DNA of 64,000 nt from Paraburkholderia lycopersici (GCF_900096975.1 NZ_FMYQ01000001.1:62001-126000), one strand, 5' to 3'. Shown: positions 35,181 through 44,856, numbered from the stretch's first letter. Notes: generated from the letters alone by a model not told the origin. Program-made: numbers and translations.

Positions 35181-36731
35181 TCACGCCTCGACGCGGCCGT
35201 ACTGATCGTCGAAGCGCACGATGTCGTCCTCGCCCAGATAGCAGCCCGACTGCACCTCGATGATCTCGAGCGCCGTCTTGCCCGGATTATCGAGCCGGTG
35301 CGTCATGCCGAGCGGGATATAGGTCGATTCGTTCTCGGAGAGCAGCAGCACTTCGTCGCCGCGCGTGACGCGCGCGGTCCCACGCACCACGGTCCAGTGC
35401 TCGGCGCGATGGTGATGCATCTGCAGCGACAGGCGCCCGCCCGGCTTCACGACGATGCGCTTGACCTGAAAGCGCTCGCCCTGATCGATCGAGTCGTACC
35501 AGCCCCACGGGCGCTCCACGCGCCGGTGCTGGCGCGTCACCTCGCTGTGCTGCGCCTTCAGCCTGCTGACCACGGCCTTGACGTCCTGCACGCGCTCCTT
35601 CGCGGCGACGAGCACGGCGTCCGCCGTCTCGACCACCACCACGCCCTGCACGCCCACGCAGGCGACGAGCCGGCCGTCCGAATGCGCGAAGGTGTCCGTC
35701 GCGTGCTCGAACAGCACGGGCCCGCGCGCGACGTTGCCGTTCTCGTCCTTCTTCGAAACCTGCCACAAGGCGTCCCACGCGCCGACGTCGGACCAGCCCG
35801 AGCGCAGCGGCACGACCACGCCCGCGAGCCGCGCGTTGACCCCGACCGATTCCATCACCGCATAGTCGATCGAATCGGACGGACAGGCGGCGAGCGCATC
35901 GCGGTTCAGATGCACGGTGCCGTCGGTGTCGACGGCGGCCGCTTCGAACGCCGCCGCGCATTGCGCCGCGATGAGCGGCCGGCTGTGCGCGATCGCCGCG
36001 AGCCAGACCGATGCGCGCACAACGAAAATCCCGCTGTTCCAGAGGTAATCGCCCGATGCGACATAGCCTGCTGCACGCTCCGCATCGGGCTTCTCGACGA
36101 AATGCTCGATGCTGCGCGCCCCGCTGCTGCCGAGCGGCAAGCCGGCGCCGATATAGCCGTACCCCGTTTCGGCGCGCTGCGGCGGCACGCCGAGCGTGAC
36201 GATGGCGCCACGCGCCGCATGCGTCACGGCCTCTTCGAGCGCGGCGGCGAACGCGCCGCCATCGGCGATCAGGTGGTCGGCGGGCATTGCGACGAGCACG
36301 GGATCGGCGTCGCCGCGCACGGCGAGCGCCGCGGCCGTGAGCGCGGGCGCCGTGTTGCGCGAGAGCGGCTCCAGCACGAAGCGGGCGGCCATGCCGCTGC
36401 GTCCGAGGCGGTCAGCGGTCAGATGGCGCAGATCCTCGCTGCTGACGACGAGCGGCGCCGCCTTGCGCACCGCCTTGTGTAGCGCTTTGCCCGCTTCGGG
36501 CAGCGCCGCGCCGGCCGCATGCCGGAACACGCCGTCGAGGCGCCGCACGGTCGCCTCGAGCAGCGACTCGCCATCGAGCAGATCGATCAACTGCTTGGGA
36601 CAGTGTTCGCGCGAAAGCGGCCAGAGCCGCGTGCCGGAACCGCCCGCGAGCACGATGGGCTGAACGATGAGTTCGGCTTCGCTTTCGTTGGCCACGGCCA
36701 TCAGGCCGGCGGGTGTCATGTCGTGGTTCAT
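35181..36731 (-). CDS. manC: Mannose-1-phosphate guanylyltransferase / mannose-6-phosphate isomerase
   Basis: 516 residues in the two-domain type II layout. Residues about 25-345 form the nucleotidyltransferase, with IVLAGGSGTRLWPLSREHCP and PKQLIDLL; residues about 380-516 form the cupin phosphomannose isomerase domain, with GERFQVKRIVVKPGGRLSLQ and MHHHRAEHWTVVRGTA. It makes GDP-mannose for exopolysaccharide or LPS sugars. No other polysaccharide genes are nearby, so it is a stand-alone supply gene. The first 20 residues are extra to the family core; the true start could be at a later ATG. Confidence 0.93.
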   Translation of the reverse strand: MNHDMTPAGLMAVANESEAELIVQPIVLAGGSGTRLWPLSREHCPKQLIDLLDGESLLEATVRRLDGVFRHAAGAALPEAGKALHKAVRKAAPLVVSSEDLRHLTADRLGRSGMAARFVLEPLSRNTAPALTAAALAVRGDADPVLVAMPADHLIADGGAFAAALEEAVTHAARGAIVTLGVPPQRAETGYGYIGAGLPLGSSGARSIEHFVEKPDAERAAGYVASGDYLWNSGIFVVRASVWLAAIAHSRPLIAAQCAAAFEAAAVDTDGTVHLNRDALAACPSDSIDYAVMESVGVNARLAGVVVPLRSGWSDVGAWDALWQVSKKDENGNVARGPVLFEHATDTFAHSDGRLVACVGVQGVVVVETADAVLVAAKERVQDVKAVVSRLKAQHSEVTRQHRRVERPWGWYDSIDQGERFQVKRIVVKPGGRLSLQMHHHRAEHWTVVRGTARVTRGDEVLLLSENESTYIPLGMTHRLDNPGKTALEIIEVQSGCYLGEDDIVRFDDQYGRVEA

Positions 36732-37446
36732 GCAAGTCGCTCCCCGCGGAAAACGCGCGTGCTCTCGTTATCGGTCGCGCATGGGGGAACATTTGAGCAA
36801 GACGGGGCGCCCGAATCTGTACGCGCACCCACATTGATCGCACGCGACGCATGCCGTTTCCGATCGGGCCGCGAGGCCCGGCCGCCGTTGTGTGCGGCAG
36901 CGCACGAAGCGTCGCGCGGGCCTCGCGTCGCCATGTTTCACATCCGAACGTTTTTGCGAAGCCGGCGGCGGACCCGCAACGGCACTGAATCAAAACCGCG
37001 CCGCTTCGAAGGCGCGCGCGCAACGCACCCGGGACGCCAGCCCGGCGATGTTTCAGCGAGGACTCATTTCGGAATACCCGCGCGCACGGCCTGAATAGTC
37101 AAATGAATCAACGTGTTGCCGACGTCAAATTTCAGCGGCTTCACAAGCGCGGCCACGGGGATGCTGTACAAAACTGAAACAATAATACGGCACTGCGTCC
37201 CAGCCGAAATGGCCCGCGCCGCGCACAGCCGCGAGCGTTCTCGCTTTCGCTCTTCCTGGCACAAGCCCTGCTAAGGAGAGTGCGCCACCCAGGCGTGGAT
37301 ACCGACAGTCGAAAACGCCAATGGGGGCGATGGGGCCGGCACGACGAACACAGAGCCGCACGGGCAACGGCGATAACAACAAGTTCGTCGACCGGAATCA
37401 GAAAAAAACAGGAGGCGGCACACGCTGCTTCGCACGAGGACCGATC
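36732..37446. other. 715-base gene-poor region upstream of the Crp-like regulator
   Basis: Divergent gap between manC and the Crp-like gene, with falling GC after about 37,060. No complete gene is supported. On the minus strand a frame ending at 37,064 reads, near its end, SVLYSIPVAALVKPLKFDVG and NTLIHLTIQAVRAGIPK; this looks protein-like but has no ATG or ribosome site and could be a gene remnant. The region around 37,160-37,195 (AT-rich, tgaaacaataatac) is the likeliest promoter area for the regulator. Confidence 0.35.
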
Positions 37447-38181
37447 ATGTTGACCCTTCAATCCGATCTGCACGGCAACCATCTGCTGGGCGCACTGCCG
37501 TCGCACGAATGGCAAGCCATGGCGCCGCATCTCGAGCTCGTTCATCTGCGCACCGAACAACTGCTTTGCGATTGCGGCCAGCGCATTCATCACGTGTATT
37601 TCCCGACGACGGCCATCATCTCGATGCTCTCGACAATGGAAGACGGCAGCTCGGTGGAAATCGCAGCCGTGGGCCGCGAGGGCATGACCGGCGTGCCCGT
37701 GCTGACCGGTGGCGAAACGATGCCCAACCGCGTGCAGGTGCAATGCTCGGGCTTCGCCTACCGCATGAGCGCGCAGGCGCTCAGGCAGCAGTTCGCGCGC
37801 TCCGACCTGCTGCGCCGCCTCATGCTGCTGTACATGCACGCGTTGCTCACGCAGGTTGCGCAGACGGCCGCGTGCAACCGCCACCACTCGCTGAGCAAGC
37901 AGTTGTGCCGATGGCTGCTGATCGAAGTGGACCGCGTCGAGTCGAACGATCTGAGCGTGACGCAGCAGTTGATCGCCGACATGCTCGGCGTGCGCCGCGA
38001 AGGCATTACCGAAGCCGCCGGCAAGCTGCACGACGAAGGGCTGATCCATCACAGCCGCGGCAAGATTCGCGTGCTCGATCGCCAGCGCCTCGAAGCGCGC
38101 GCGTGCGAATGCTACGGTCTCGTGCGCCGCGAATTCGACCGCCTGCTGCCGCGCCTGCGCGAAGCGGAAACCGTCGAATAA
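37447..38181 (+). CDS. Crp/Fnr family transcription regulator
   Basis: 244 residues from ATG 37447, with GAGGA upstream. The cyclic-nucleotide-binding-like domain covers about 10-130 (HHVYFPTTAIISMLSTMEDG, SSVEIAAVGREGMTG), and the winged helix is at 145-215, with recognition segment VTQQLIADMLGVRREGITEA at 171-190. The roll lacks the Arg-Ser pair that holds cAMP in Crp, and there is no N-terminal cysteine cluster as in Fnr. Cysteines at 41, 43, 100 and 143 do not form a known cluster motif. The signal is unknown. Target sites cannot be assigned. Confidence 0.9.
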   Translation: MLTLQSDLHGNHLLGALPSHEWQAMAPHLELVHLRTEQLLCDCGQRIHHVYFPTTAIISMLSTMEDGSSVEIAAVGREGMTGVPVLTGGETMPNRVQVQCSGFAYRMSAQALRQQFARSDLLRRLMLLYMHALLTQVAQTAACNRHHSLSKQLCRWLLIEVDRVESNDLSVTQQLIADMLGVRREGITEAAGKLHDEGLIHHSRGKIRVLDRQRLEARACECYGLVRREFDRLLPRLREAETVE

Positions 38182-38311
38182 GCCGGCATGCGGGCCGGTT
38201 CGGCCGGGCGCTTCGGGCGCTGCCCGAAGCGTGCGTTGTCCGGCGCGCCGGCCCGCTTGCGTCGATAGAGGACGCGAACGAGACCGCCACGGGCCGCGGT
38301 CGCATCGGGCT

Positions 38312-39184
38312 TCAGCGGACCTCGGCGCGATGAGCGATCGCGCGCAGGACGTGAGATGCCGCCGCGAAGCCGAAGCTCGCCGTCACGCACACGCTCGAAC
38401 CGAAACCCGCGCAGTTGAGCCCCACTGGCCCATGGTGCCCCGGCGACGTGGTGACGTGCTCGGCCTCGGCGTCGATATCGCACACGGCCGCTTCCGGGTA
38501 AATGAGCGGCTCGTCCGAATAGACGGCGCTCACCTTGAATTTCGCCTTCGGCCCGCGCGGAAAGCCATGCAGCTTGCGCAACTGGCTGCGCACCCTGGAA
38601 AGCAGCGGGTCCTGGATCGTGAGCGCGAGATCGTCGATGCGAATGCGCGTGGGATCGAGCTGGCCGCCCGCGCCGCCCACCGTGACGAGCGGCACGCGAT
38701 GCTCGACGCACCAGGCGATCAGCGCGGTCTTGGTGCGCACGCTGTCGATGGCGTCGATCACGTAATCGAAGCCGCCGCCCAGCAGCGCGTCGAAGTTCGA
38801 CGGCTCCACGAAATCCTCGACGAGGCGCACCTCGCAGGCAGGATCGATGAGCTTGATGCGCTCGGCCATGGCCTCGACCTTCGGCTTGCCGTAGTTGCCG
38901 TCGAGCGCATGGATCTGGCGGTTGGTGTTGCTCTCGGCCACGTTGTCGAGGTCGATGAGCGTGAGCTTGCCGATCGCGCTGCGCGCGAGCGCCTCGGCGA
39001 CCCACGAACCGACGCCGCCGATGCCGATCACGGCAACGTGGGCGCGCTCGAACGCATCGAGCGCGGGTGCGCCATAAAGCCGCGCGATTCCGCCGAAACG
39101 GCGCGCCCGGTCGGCAACATCGGCGGCGGGGCTCGCGGTAAGATCGACGGAGCCGGCGGCAGGGGAAATCGGGGTACTGGACAT
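38312..39184 (-). CDS. tcdA: tRNA threonylcarbamoyladenosine dehydratase TcdA (ThiF/MoeB-like)
   Basis: 290 residues. The adenylating Rossmann fold has VAVIGIGGVGSWVAEALARS and the following TLIDLDNVAESNTNRQIHAL, typical of the E1-like TcdA (CsdL/YgdL), which cyclises t6A37 in tRNA to ct6A using ATP. The latter half (FPRGPKAKFKVSAVYSDEPL; GPVGLNCAGFGSSVCVTASF) matches too. Start ATG 39182-39184; a longer frame upstream has no coding character. Works on the product of the TsaBCDE pathway; tsaE is elsewhere in this window. Divergent from pdxH. Confidence 0.94.
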   Translation of the reverse strand: MSSTPISPAAGSVDLTASPAADVADRARRFGGIARLYGAPALDAFERAHVAVIGIGGVGSWVAEALARSAIGKLTLIDLDNVAESNTNRQIHALDGNYGKPKVEAMAERIKLIDPACEVRLVEDFVEPSNFDALLGGGFDYVIDAIDSVRTKTALIAWCVEHRVPLVTVGGAGGQLDPTRIRIDDLALTIQDPLLSRVRSQLRKLHGFPRGPKAKFKVSAVYSDEPLIYPEAAVCDIDAEAEHVTTSPGHHGPVGLNCAGFGSSVCVTASFGFAAASHVLRAIAHRAEVR

Positions 39185-39380
39185 GACGGTAGGCAATCGT
39201 AAGCGGACCGGTTTCGCTGCTGTCACGGTCCTCGCAAGACCCGTATTTTGCCTGATCGCGCAGGACGAAGCCGGGTGCCGCGCCGCGTCTCCCGCGCTTG
39301 GCCGCTTGATCGCGGCCTGATCGCCGCCCGATCGCCGCCTCTTCGATATACTTGTCCGCACTGAAGCGTCTGCCTAAAAG

Positions 39381-40016
39381 ATGACAACCCTCGCCGATCT
39401 CCGCAAGAACTACTCGCTTGGCTCGCTCGACGTCGCCGACGTCGATCCCGATCCGATCCGCCAGTTCCAGACCTGGTTTGCCCAGGCGCTCGACGCAAAG
39501 CTGCCCGAGCCCAACGCCATGACGGTGGCGACCGTCGACGCGCAAGGGCGGCCCGCCGCGCGCATCCTGCTCATCAAGGGCGTTGACGAGCGCGGCTTCG
39601 TGTTCTTCACGAACTACGAGAGCCGCAAGGGCCGCGAACTGGCCGCCAATCCGCACGCGGCGCTGCTCTTTTACTGGATCGAGCTCGAGCGCCAGGTGCG
39701 CATCGAAGGCAAGGTCGAACTCACGAGCGCCGAGGAAAGCGACGCGTATTTCAACTCGCGCCCGCTCGGCTCGCGCATCGGCGCGTGGGTGTCGGAGCAG
39801 AGCGCCGTGATCGCGAACCGCGAGACGCTCGAAGCGCGCGAGCGCGAAGTCGCCGCGCAATATGGCGATGCGCCGCCGCGGCCGCCGCACTGGGGCGGCT
39901 ACCGCGTCGTGCCGGACGCCATCGAGTTCTGGCAGGGCCGGCCGTCACGGCTGCATGACCGCGTCCGCTACGTGCGCAGCGGTGCGGCGTGGCGCATCGA
40001 GCGGCTCGCCCCCTGA
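39381..40016 (+). CDS. pdxH: Pyridoxine/pyridoxamine 5'-phosphate oxidase
   Basis: 211 residues, normal length. It oxidises pyridoxine or pyridoxamine phosphate to pyridoxal phosphate using FMN. The conserved stretches are [60 protein letters not shown] and [16 protein letters not shown], closing with [18 protein letters not shown], the FMN and substrate pocket. Cytoplasmic dimer. Separate unit with a hairpin after its stop. PLP made here serves enzymes such as KynU and PabC in this window. Confidence 0.97.
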   Translation: MTTLADLRKNYSLGSLDVADVDPDPIRQFQTWFAQALDAKLPEPNAMTVATVDAQGRPAARILLIKGVDERGFVFFTNYESRKGRELAANPHAALLFYWIELERQVRIEGKVELTSAEESDAYFNSRPLGSRIGAWVSEQSAVIANRETLEAREREVAAQYGDAPPRPPHWGGYRVVPDAIEFWQGRPSRLHDRVRYVRSGAAWRIERLAP

Positions 40017-40022
40017 GCGCAT

Positions 40023-40069
40023 GCGCGCTTCGCGGGCGTCGCCCCCGATGCCCGCGCGAAGCGCGCTTT
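40023..40069 (+). terminator. Terminator after pdxH
   Basis: GCGCGCTTCGCGGGC (40023-40037) pairs with GCCCGCGCGAAGCGCGC (40050-40066) with a two-base bulge and a 12-base loop, followed by TTT. It starts 6 bases after the pdxH stop. Confidence 0.6.
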
Positions 40070-40236
40070 CCGTTTCACCGCGCTTGCCTGCACTTCCCTG
40101 CTGTATCCGCCTCGCCTGCTTCGTCTGCATCATCCGCGTCACCCCGTTTTTGCCGCGCCGCTTCGCGCCGGCATCACGCATCGCAATTCGCTTTGTCGTT
40201 GGGCAGTCATCGTTCATCTGACACGGAGAGAAAAGC

Positions 40237-41451
40237 ATGTTCTGGGAGAAGAAACTCGCACAGTGGGCAGAAGAAGTGCGCTCCAGGGCCAACCTGCCCG
40301 CCCGCCTCGTACTATGGAGCGGGCAGCAATACGATTTCGGCCATTTCGCCGCGCCGCGGATCACGCTGAAGGTCAATAGCGCGTCGGCGCTGCCGCTCCT
40401 GCTGGAGCCGAGCCTCGACAACCTCGGCGAAGCCTATGTGAAAGGCAAGATCGACATCGAGGGCAAGCTCGCCGACATCATCAACATCAGCTACTCGCTC
40501 GCGCGCAATACCGTGACGAGCGCTAGCAAGCTTGCACGCGTGCGCCGCTATTTCACGCATTCGAAGTCCACGGACAAGCAGGCCGTCCAGTATCACTACG
40601 ACGTCTCGAACGAGTTCTACAAGCTCTGGCTCGACGAGAACATGGTCTATTCGTGCGCGTACTTCGAAAACGGCGACGAAGACCTCGCCACGGCGCAGCT
40701 CAAGAAAATCGACCACATCCTCACGAAAATCCAGTTGAAGGAAGGCCAGACGCTGCTCGACATCGGCTGCGGCTGGGGCGCGCTCGTGCTGCGCGCGGCG
40801 CAGAAGTTCGGCGCGCGCTGCGTGGGCGTGACGCTCTCGCAGAACCAGTTCGATCTCGCCACCGCGCGCGTGAAAGCCGCGGGCCTCGAAGATCGCATCG
40901 AGATCCGCCTGCAGGACTATCGCGACGTGCGGGGCCAGTTCGACCGCATCACGAGCGTGGGCATGTTCGAGCACGTCGGGCGCAAGAATCTGCCGCTGTA
41001 CTTCCGCAAGGTGCACGATCTGCTCGCCGACGACGGCGTCGCCCTGAACCACGGCATCACCTCGTCGGACGCCGATTCGGGCGAAACCGCGCTCGGCGGC
41101 GGCGAGTTCATCGACCGCTACGTCTTCCCCGACGGCGAACTGCCGCACATCGGCCTCGCGCTCGAAGCGGCGCAGCGCGGCGGCCTGGAAGCGGTTGACG
41201 TGGAGAGCCTGCGCCGTCACTATGCGCACACGCTCGATATCTGGGCGGAGAATTTCGAGGCGCGCGCCGAGGAAGCGAAAAAGCTCGTCGCCGACGAGAA
41301 GTTCCGTATCTGGCGCGTGTATCTGGCGGGTTGCGCGTACGCGTTCGAGCACGACGACGTGTCGATCTTCCAGATCGTCTGCCGCAAGGCCGGCCGCAGC
41401 GCGAAAACGCTGCCGTGGTCGCGCCGGTACATGTACGAGAAGCCGCTCTGA
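40237..41451 (+). CDS. cfa: Cyclopropane-fatty-acyl-phospholipid synthase family protein
   Basis: 404 residues. The enzyme adds a methylene group from S-adenosylmethionine across a double bond in membrane lipids. SAM-binding motif LLDIGCGWGALVLRAAQKFG and the substrate segment QYHYDVSNEFYKLWLDENMV, then SCAYF, are typical, as are SVGMFEHVGRKNLPLYF and the closing CAYAFEHDDVSIFQIVC. The N-terminal domain (first 110 residues) is the lipid-binding part. Ribosome site GGAGAG upstream. Soluble, acts on the inner face of the membrane. Confidence 0.93.
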   Translation: MFWEKKLAQWAEEVRSRANLPARLVLWSGQQYDFGHFAAPRITLKVNSASALPLLLEPSLDNLGEAYVKGKIDIEGKLADIINISYSLARNTVTSASKLARVRRYFTHSKSTDKQAVQYHYDVSNEFYKLWLDENMVYSCAYFENGDEDLATAQLKKIDHILTKIQLKEGQTLLDIGCGWGALVLRAAQKFGARCVGVTLSQNQFDLATARVKAAGLEDRIEIRLQDYRDVRGQFDRITSVGMFEHVGRKNLPLYFRKVHDLLADDGVALNHGITSSDADSGETALGGGEFIDRYVFPDGELPHIGLALEAAQRGGLEAVDVESLRRHYAHTLDIWAENFEARAEEAKKLVADEKFRIWRVYLAGCAYAFEHDDVSIFQIVCRKAGRSAKTLPWSRRYMYEKPL

Positions 41452-41572
41452 CGCAGGCGGCGGTGCGGAGTTCGCCGCGCCGCCAGCGAATCGGCTGCCA
41501 CCCGCAGTCGCGCGTGCGCTTGCCTGTCATGCGAGCGGCTTCGCCCCACGACCGCCATCACGACGCAACTGC

Positions 41573-42991
41573 ATGAACGAACGCGACGACGGCCACGACC
41601 TGTTTGGCGGCATCCCGGGCGCTCCGTCCGGCGACGCCCCCGGCGCAGCGCCGTACGATCCCGCCCGCGACGCGGCGCACCAGGCAACGCGCCGCCACGC
41701 GCCGAAGACCGAAGCCCGTGGCGAACCGCAGCCCGACCTGTTCGGCTTCACGGCGCCCGCGCCGAAGCCCGCAGCAAAACGTCCCGCGCGCGCGACAGAC
41801 AATGAAGACGCCGGAATCGAACCGCACGCGAAGGGCGCAGAGCGGCAGTCCGGCGACCGCGCGACGCACGCAAAGCCCTCGAAACCCGCCGCCGCCGCCG
41901 ACAAGCCCAAGCGCCGCGGCCGCGGCGTGCTGCCCGCCGTGGCGACGCAGGACACGCTCGACCTTGCCGCCGCGCTGCCTGCGGGCGTGCGTCTCGGCAC
42001 CTCGTCGTGGTCGTTTCCGGGTTGGCGCGGCATCGTCTACGGCGACGACTACAACCAGTCGAAGCTCGCCCGCGACGGCCTCTCTGCCTATGGCGCGCAT
42101 CCGCTGCTGCGCTCGGTGAGCATCGACCGGTCGTTCTACGCGCCGCTCACCGTCACCGACTACCTGCGTTACGCGCAGCAGGTGCCCGACCACTTCCGCT
42201 TCATCGTCAAGGCGCCGGCGCTCGTCACCGACGCCAGCGTGCGCGGCGATCGCGGCGAGCCCGTTTCGGCGAACCCGTGCTTTCTCAATGCCGAGCTTGC
42301 GGCGCGCGAGTTCGTCGAGCCTTGCCTCGCCGGTCTCGGCACGAAAGCGGGCGCGCTGGTGTTCCAGTTTCCGCCGCTGCCCGATGCGCTTCTGGCCGAT
42401 CCGGCGGCTTTCGTCGAGCGGCTTTCCGCGTTTCTCGCCGCGCTGCCGCCGCTGCCCGCGCCCGCCCACGACGGCGACGGCCCCTGCTACGCCGTGGAAA
42501 TCCGCGACGCCATCCTCCTCACGCCGCGCTTCGTGCGCATGCTGCGCGCCGCGGGCGTGCGCTACTGCGTGGGCCTGCACGCGCGCATGCCGGACCCGCT
42601 GCGCCAGGCCGCGGCGCTCGCGCTCATGGACGGCGAAACGCCGGCCGGCCCGTTGATCGTGCGCTGGAGCCTGCATAGCGGCTTCAAGTACGAGCAGGCG
42701 AAGGCGCGCTACGAGCCGTTCGACAAGCTCGTGGACGAAGACCCGCACACGCGCATCACGCTCGCGGAACTGGCCGCGCGCTATGCGATAGCGGGCCAGC
42801 CCGTGCTGATTACGACGAACAACAAGGCGGAGGGGTCGGCGCCGCTCACCTGCGCGAAGCTCGCACGGGCGATTGCGGACGAGATGGAACGGCTACGCGG
42901 GGAAACGGCGGCGGAAGAAACGTCCCCCGCGCGGGCCGCGGCGCATGAACACGCGCCCGGCGCGCGGCAAGAAGCACAAAAAGACCGCTGA
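41573..42991 (+). CDS. DUF72 family protein with a long disordered N-terminal extension
   Basis: 472 residues. The DUF72 TIM-barrel-like domain starts near residue 140 (VRLGTSSWSFPGWRGIVYGD) and continues through PDHFRFIVKAPALVTD, GALVFQFPPLP, CYAVEIRDA and VLITTNNKAEGSAP. The family's biochemical role is unsettled. The first 130 residues are low-complexity Ala/Pro/Arg/Lys and contain two DLFG motifs (HDLFGG at 8-13, QPDLFGF at 53-59); the second fits the Q-x-x-L-F pattern of sliding-clamp-binding peptides. The C-terminus also ends in a short charged tail. Start ATG 41573; no clear ribosome site. Confidence 0.85.
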   Translation: MNERDDGHDLFGGIPGAPSGDAPGAAPYDPARDAAHQATRRHAPKTEARGEPQPDLFGFTAPAPKPAAKRPARATDNEDAGIEPHAKGAERQSGDRATHAKPSKPAAAADKPKRRGRGVLPAVATQDTLDLAAALPAGVRLGTSSWSFPGWRGIVYGDDYNQSKLARDGLSAYGAHPLLRSVSIDRSFYAPLTVTDYLRYAQQVPDHFRFIVKAPALVTDASVRGDRGEPVSANPCFLNAELAAREFVEPCLAGLGTKAGALVFQFPPLPDALLADPAAFVERLSAFLAALPPLPAPAHDGDGPCYAVEIRDAILLTPRFVRMLRAAGVRYCVGLHARMPDPLRQAAALALMDGETPAGPLIVRWSLHSGFKYEQAKARYEPFDKLVDEDPHTRITLAELAARYAIAGQPVLITTNNKAEGSAPLTCAKLARAIADEMERLRGETAAEETSPARAAAHEHAPGARQEAQKDR

Positions 42992-43024
42992 TGCGCGAAG
43001 CGGCAACCGCGCCGCCCGTGGCGC

Positions 43025-43573
43025 TTATTCCGCCTTGAGCCGGTGCGCAAACTTCTGCCGGAACTTCGCGACCTTCGGCGCAACCACGAACGAGCAGTAG
43101 CCCTGGTTCGGATGCTGCGCGAAGTAGTTCTGGTGATACGCCTCGGCGGGAAAATAGTTGCCGTCGAGCGGCAGCACCTCGGTGACGATCTTGCCGTCGT
43201 ACACGCCCTCGGCGGCCAGTTCGCGAATCGCCTGTTCCGCCGTCTCGCGCTGCGCCGCGGAGTGCGTAAAGATCACCGAACGATACTGCGTGCCGACGTC
43301 GTTGCCCTGGCGGTTCAGCTGGGTGGGATCGTGAATCGCGAAGAAGATGTCGAGAATCTCGCGGTAGCTGATCCTGGCGGGATCGAACTGCACGTTCACG
43401 ACCTCGGCGTGGCCCGTGTCGCCGTCGCAGACCTGCTCGTAGCCCGGGTTCGCAACGTGGCCGCCCGCGTAGCCCGACTCCACCGCCTCCACGCCGTCCA
43501 CGCGCAGATACACCGCCTCCAGGCACCAGAAGCATCCGCCGCCGAGAGTGGCCGTTTCGACTGTCTGACTCAT
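43025..43573 (-). CDS. msrA: Peptide methionine-S-sulfoxide reductase A
   Basis: 182 residues. MsrA repairs the S form of methionine sulfoxide. The catalytic cysteine is in [20 protein letters not shown], followed by [20 protein letters not shown] and [14 protein letters not shown] contains two cysteines, and the resolving-region segment [19 protein letters not shown] adds the third. Start ATG 43571-43573. Divergent from the flavin reductase gene by about 180 bases. Confidence 0.97.
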   Translation of the reverse strand: MSQTVETATLGGGCFWCLEAVYLRVDGVEAVESGYAGGHVANPGYEQVCDGDTGHAEVVNVQFDPARISYREILDIFFAIHDPTQLNRQGNDVGTQYRSVIFTHSAAQRETAEQAIRELAAEGVYDGKIVTEVLPLDGNYFPAEAYHQNYFAQHPNQGYCSFVVAPKVAKFRQKFAHRLKAE

Positions 43574-43754
43574 GCTGTTCGCTCCTTTGATCGTGACCGC
43601 GAAGTGACCACGAAATGACTGCGCGGCGGCCGGCGCGACCCGCCATCCGCCGCTTCCGCTAAAATTGTGACAATTCGCCGATTTTCCACATGACGTTGAT
43701 CCCGACCCCTGCTCCCGCCGCCCGCGCGCGCCTGGCCTGTGAGGGCGTGCGCCG

Positions 43755-44267
43755 ATGACCCGCCGCGCCAGCCCGCCCAATTTCGACGCCGCCGCATTCC
43801 GCCGCGCGCTCGGCCAGTTCGCCACCGGCGTGACCGTGATCACAACGCGCGCGCCCGACGGCCAGCTCATCGGCATCACGGCCAGTTCGTTCAACTCGGT
43901 CTCGCTCAGTCCGCCGCTCGTGCTGTGGAGCCTTGCCACGCGCTCGGCGTCGATGCCCGTATTCCGCTCGAACAGCCATTATGTGATCAATGTGCTCGCC
44001 GCGTCGCAGCTCGACCTGTGCAAGCGCTTCGCCACCGTGAAGGGCGACCGCTTCGAGGGCGTCTCGCACGCGGCCGGCGACACCGGCATGCCCGTGCTGA
44101 ACGGCGCGATCGCATGGTTCGAGTGCCACAACCGCAGCCGCTACGACGAAGGCGACCACGTCATTTTCGTCGGCGAAGTGGAGCGCTGCGGCGTGCGCGA
44201 GGACGGCGAGAACGCTTCGCCGCTCGTCTTCCACGGCGGCGCGTTCCACCAGCTCCAGTCGCTCTGA
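43755..44267 (+). CDS. Flavin reductase family protein
   Basis: 170 residues of the FMN-binding split-barrel family. GQFATGVTVITTRAPDGQLI, GITASSFNSVSLSPPLVLWS and HVIFVGEVERC are typical of reductases that supply reduced flavin to two-component monooxygenases (HpaC/RutF/DszD type). The motif FEGVSHAAGDTGMPVLNGAI, then WFEC also fits. No monooxygenase gene is next to it, so the partner is unknown. Start ATG 43755. Convergent with the Lrp-type gene. Confidence 0.9.
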   Translation: MTRRASPPNFDAAAFRRALGQFATGVTVITTRAPDGQLIGITASSFNSVSLSPPLVLWSLATRSASMPVFRSNSHYVINVLAASQLDLCKRFATVKGDRFEGVSHAAGDTGMPVLNGAIAWFECHNRSRYDEGDHVIFVGEVERCGVREDGENASPLVFHGGAFHQLQSL

Positions 44268-44319
44268 TACCGTCGCTCGAAAGTTTCTTACGCGGTGAAA
44301 CGCCGCCTTTCGCGCGCCC

Positions 44320-44826
44320 CTACGCCTGCGTGCTTTTCGGCTCGCGCTGCGCGATCAGGTCCACGGGCAGGCCCGCCTCCACCTTGAGCGTCGTGAGCAC
44401 GATGTTCGAGCGGATGTCCATCACGCCCGGCGCCTTGTACAGCTTGTTGAGCACGAAGTCCGAGTAGTGCTTGAGGTTGTGCGCGAGCACGCGCAGCAGG
44501 TAGTGCGTCTCGCCCGTCACCACATACGCCCCCACCACTTCCGGCCAGTCGCGCAGCGCCGTCACGAAGCGCTCGTGCCAGCTCTCCTGGTCGTTGCGCA
44601 TCGACACCTGCACGAACGCCTCCATCTCGAAACCGAGAATCTCCCGGTTCAGGCTGGCGCGGTATCGCTCCACCACGCCCTGCTCCTCGAGCAGCCGCAA
44701 ACGGCGCAGGCACGCCGATGGCGAGAGCGAAATGCGCTCCGCCAGATCGAGATTGCTGATCCGTCCCTCGTTCTGCAGCACGGCGAGAATACGGCAATCG
44801 GTAGCATCAAGCGAGATTGCGTTCAT
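44320..44826 (-). CDS. kynR: Lrp/AsnC family regulator of the kynurenine operon (KynR-like)
   Basis: 168 residues. Helix-turn-helix at about 20-45 (ISNLDLAERISLSPSACLRR), RAM ligand-binding domain at about 65-145 (EAFVQVSMRNDQ, VVGAYVVTGETHYLLRVLAH). It lies divergent from kynB with 140 bases between. In Burkholderia and Pseudomonas an Lrp-type KynR in this position activates the kyn genes in response to kynurenine; the gene symbol is given on that basis (context and family, not direct evidence). Confidence 0.85.
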   Translation of the reverse strand: MNAISLDATDCRILAVLQNEGRISNLDLAERISLSPSACLRRLRLLEEQGVVERYRASLNREILGFEMEAFVQVSMRNDQESWHERFVTALRDWPEVVGAYVVTGETHYLLRVLAHNLKHYSDFVLNKLYKAPGVMDIRSNIVLTTLKVEAGLPVDLIAQREPKSTQA

Positions 44827-44845
44827 ATTTGGTCTCCATTCCCGT

Positions 44846-44856
44846 TTTGTAACAAA
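44846..44856. promoter_or_regulatory. TTTGT-A-ACAAA palindrome between kynR and kynB
   Basis: A near-perfect 11-base palindrome with 5-base arms in an AT-rich part of the divergent kynR-kynB region, 20 bases from the regulator start and about 110 bases before kynB. It is a plausible site for the Lrp-type regulator. Confidence 0.35.
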
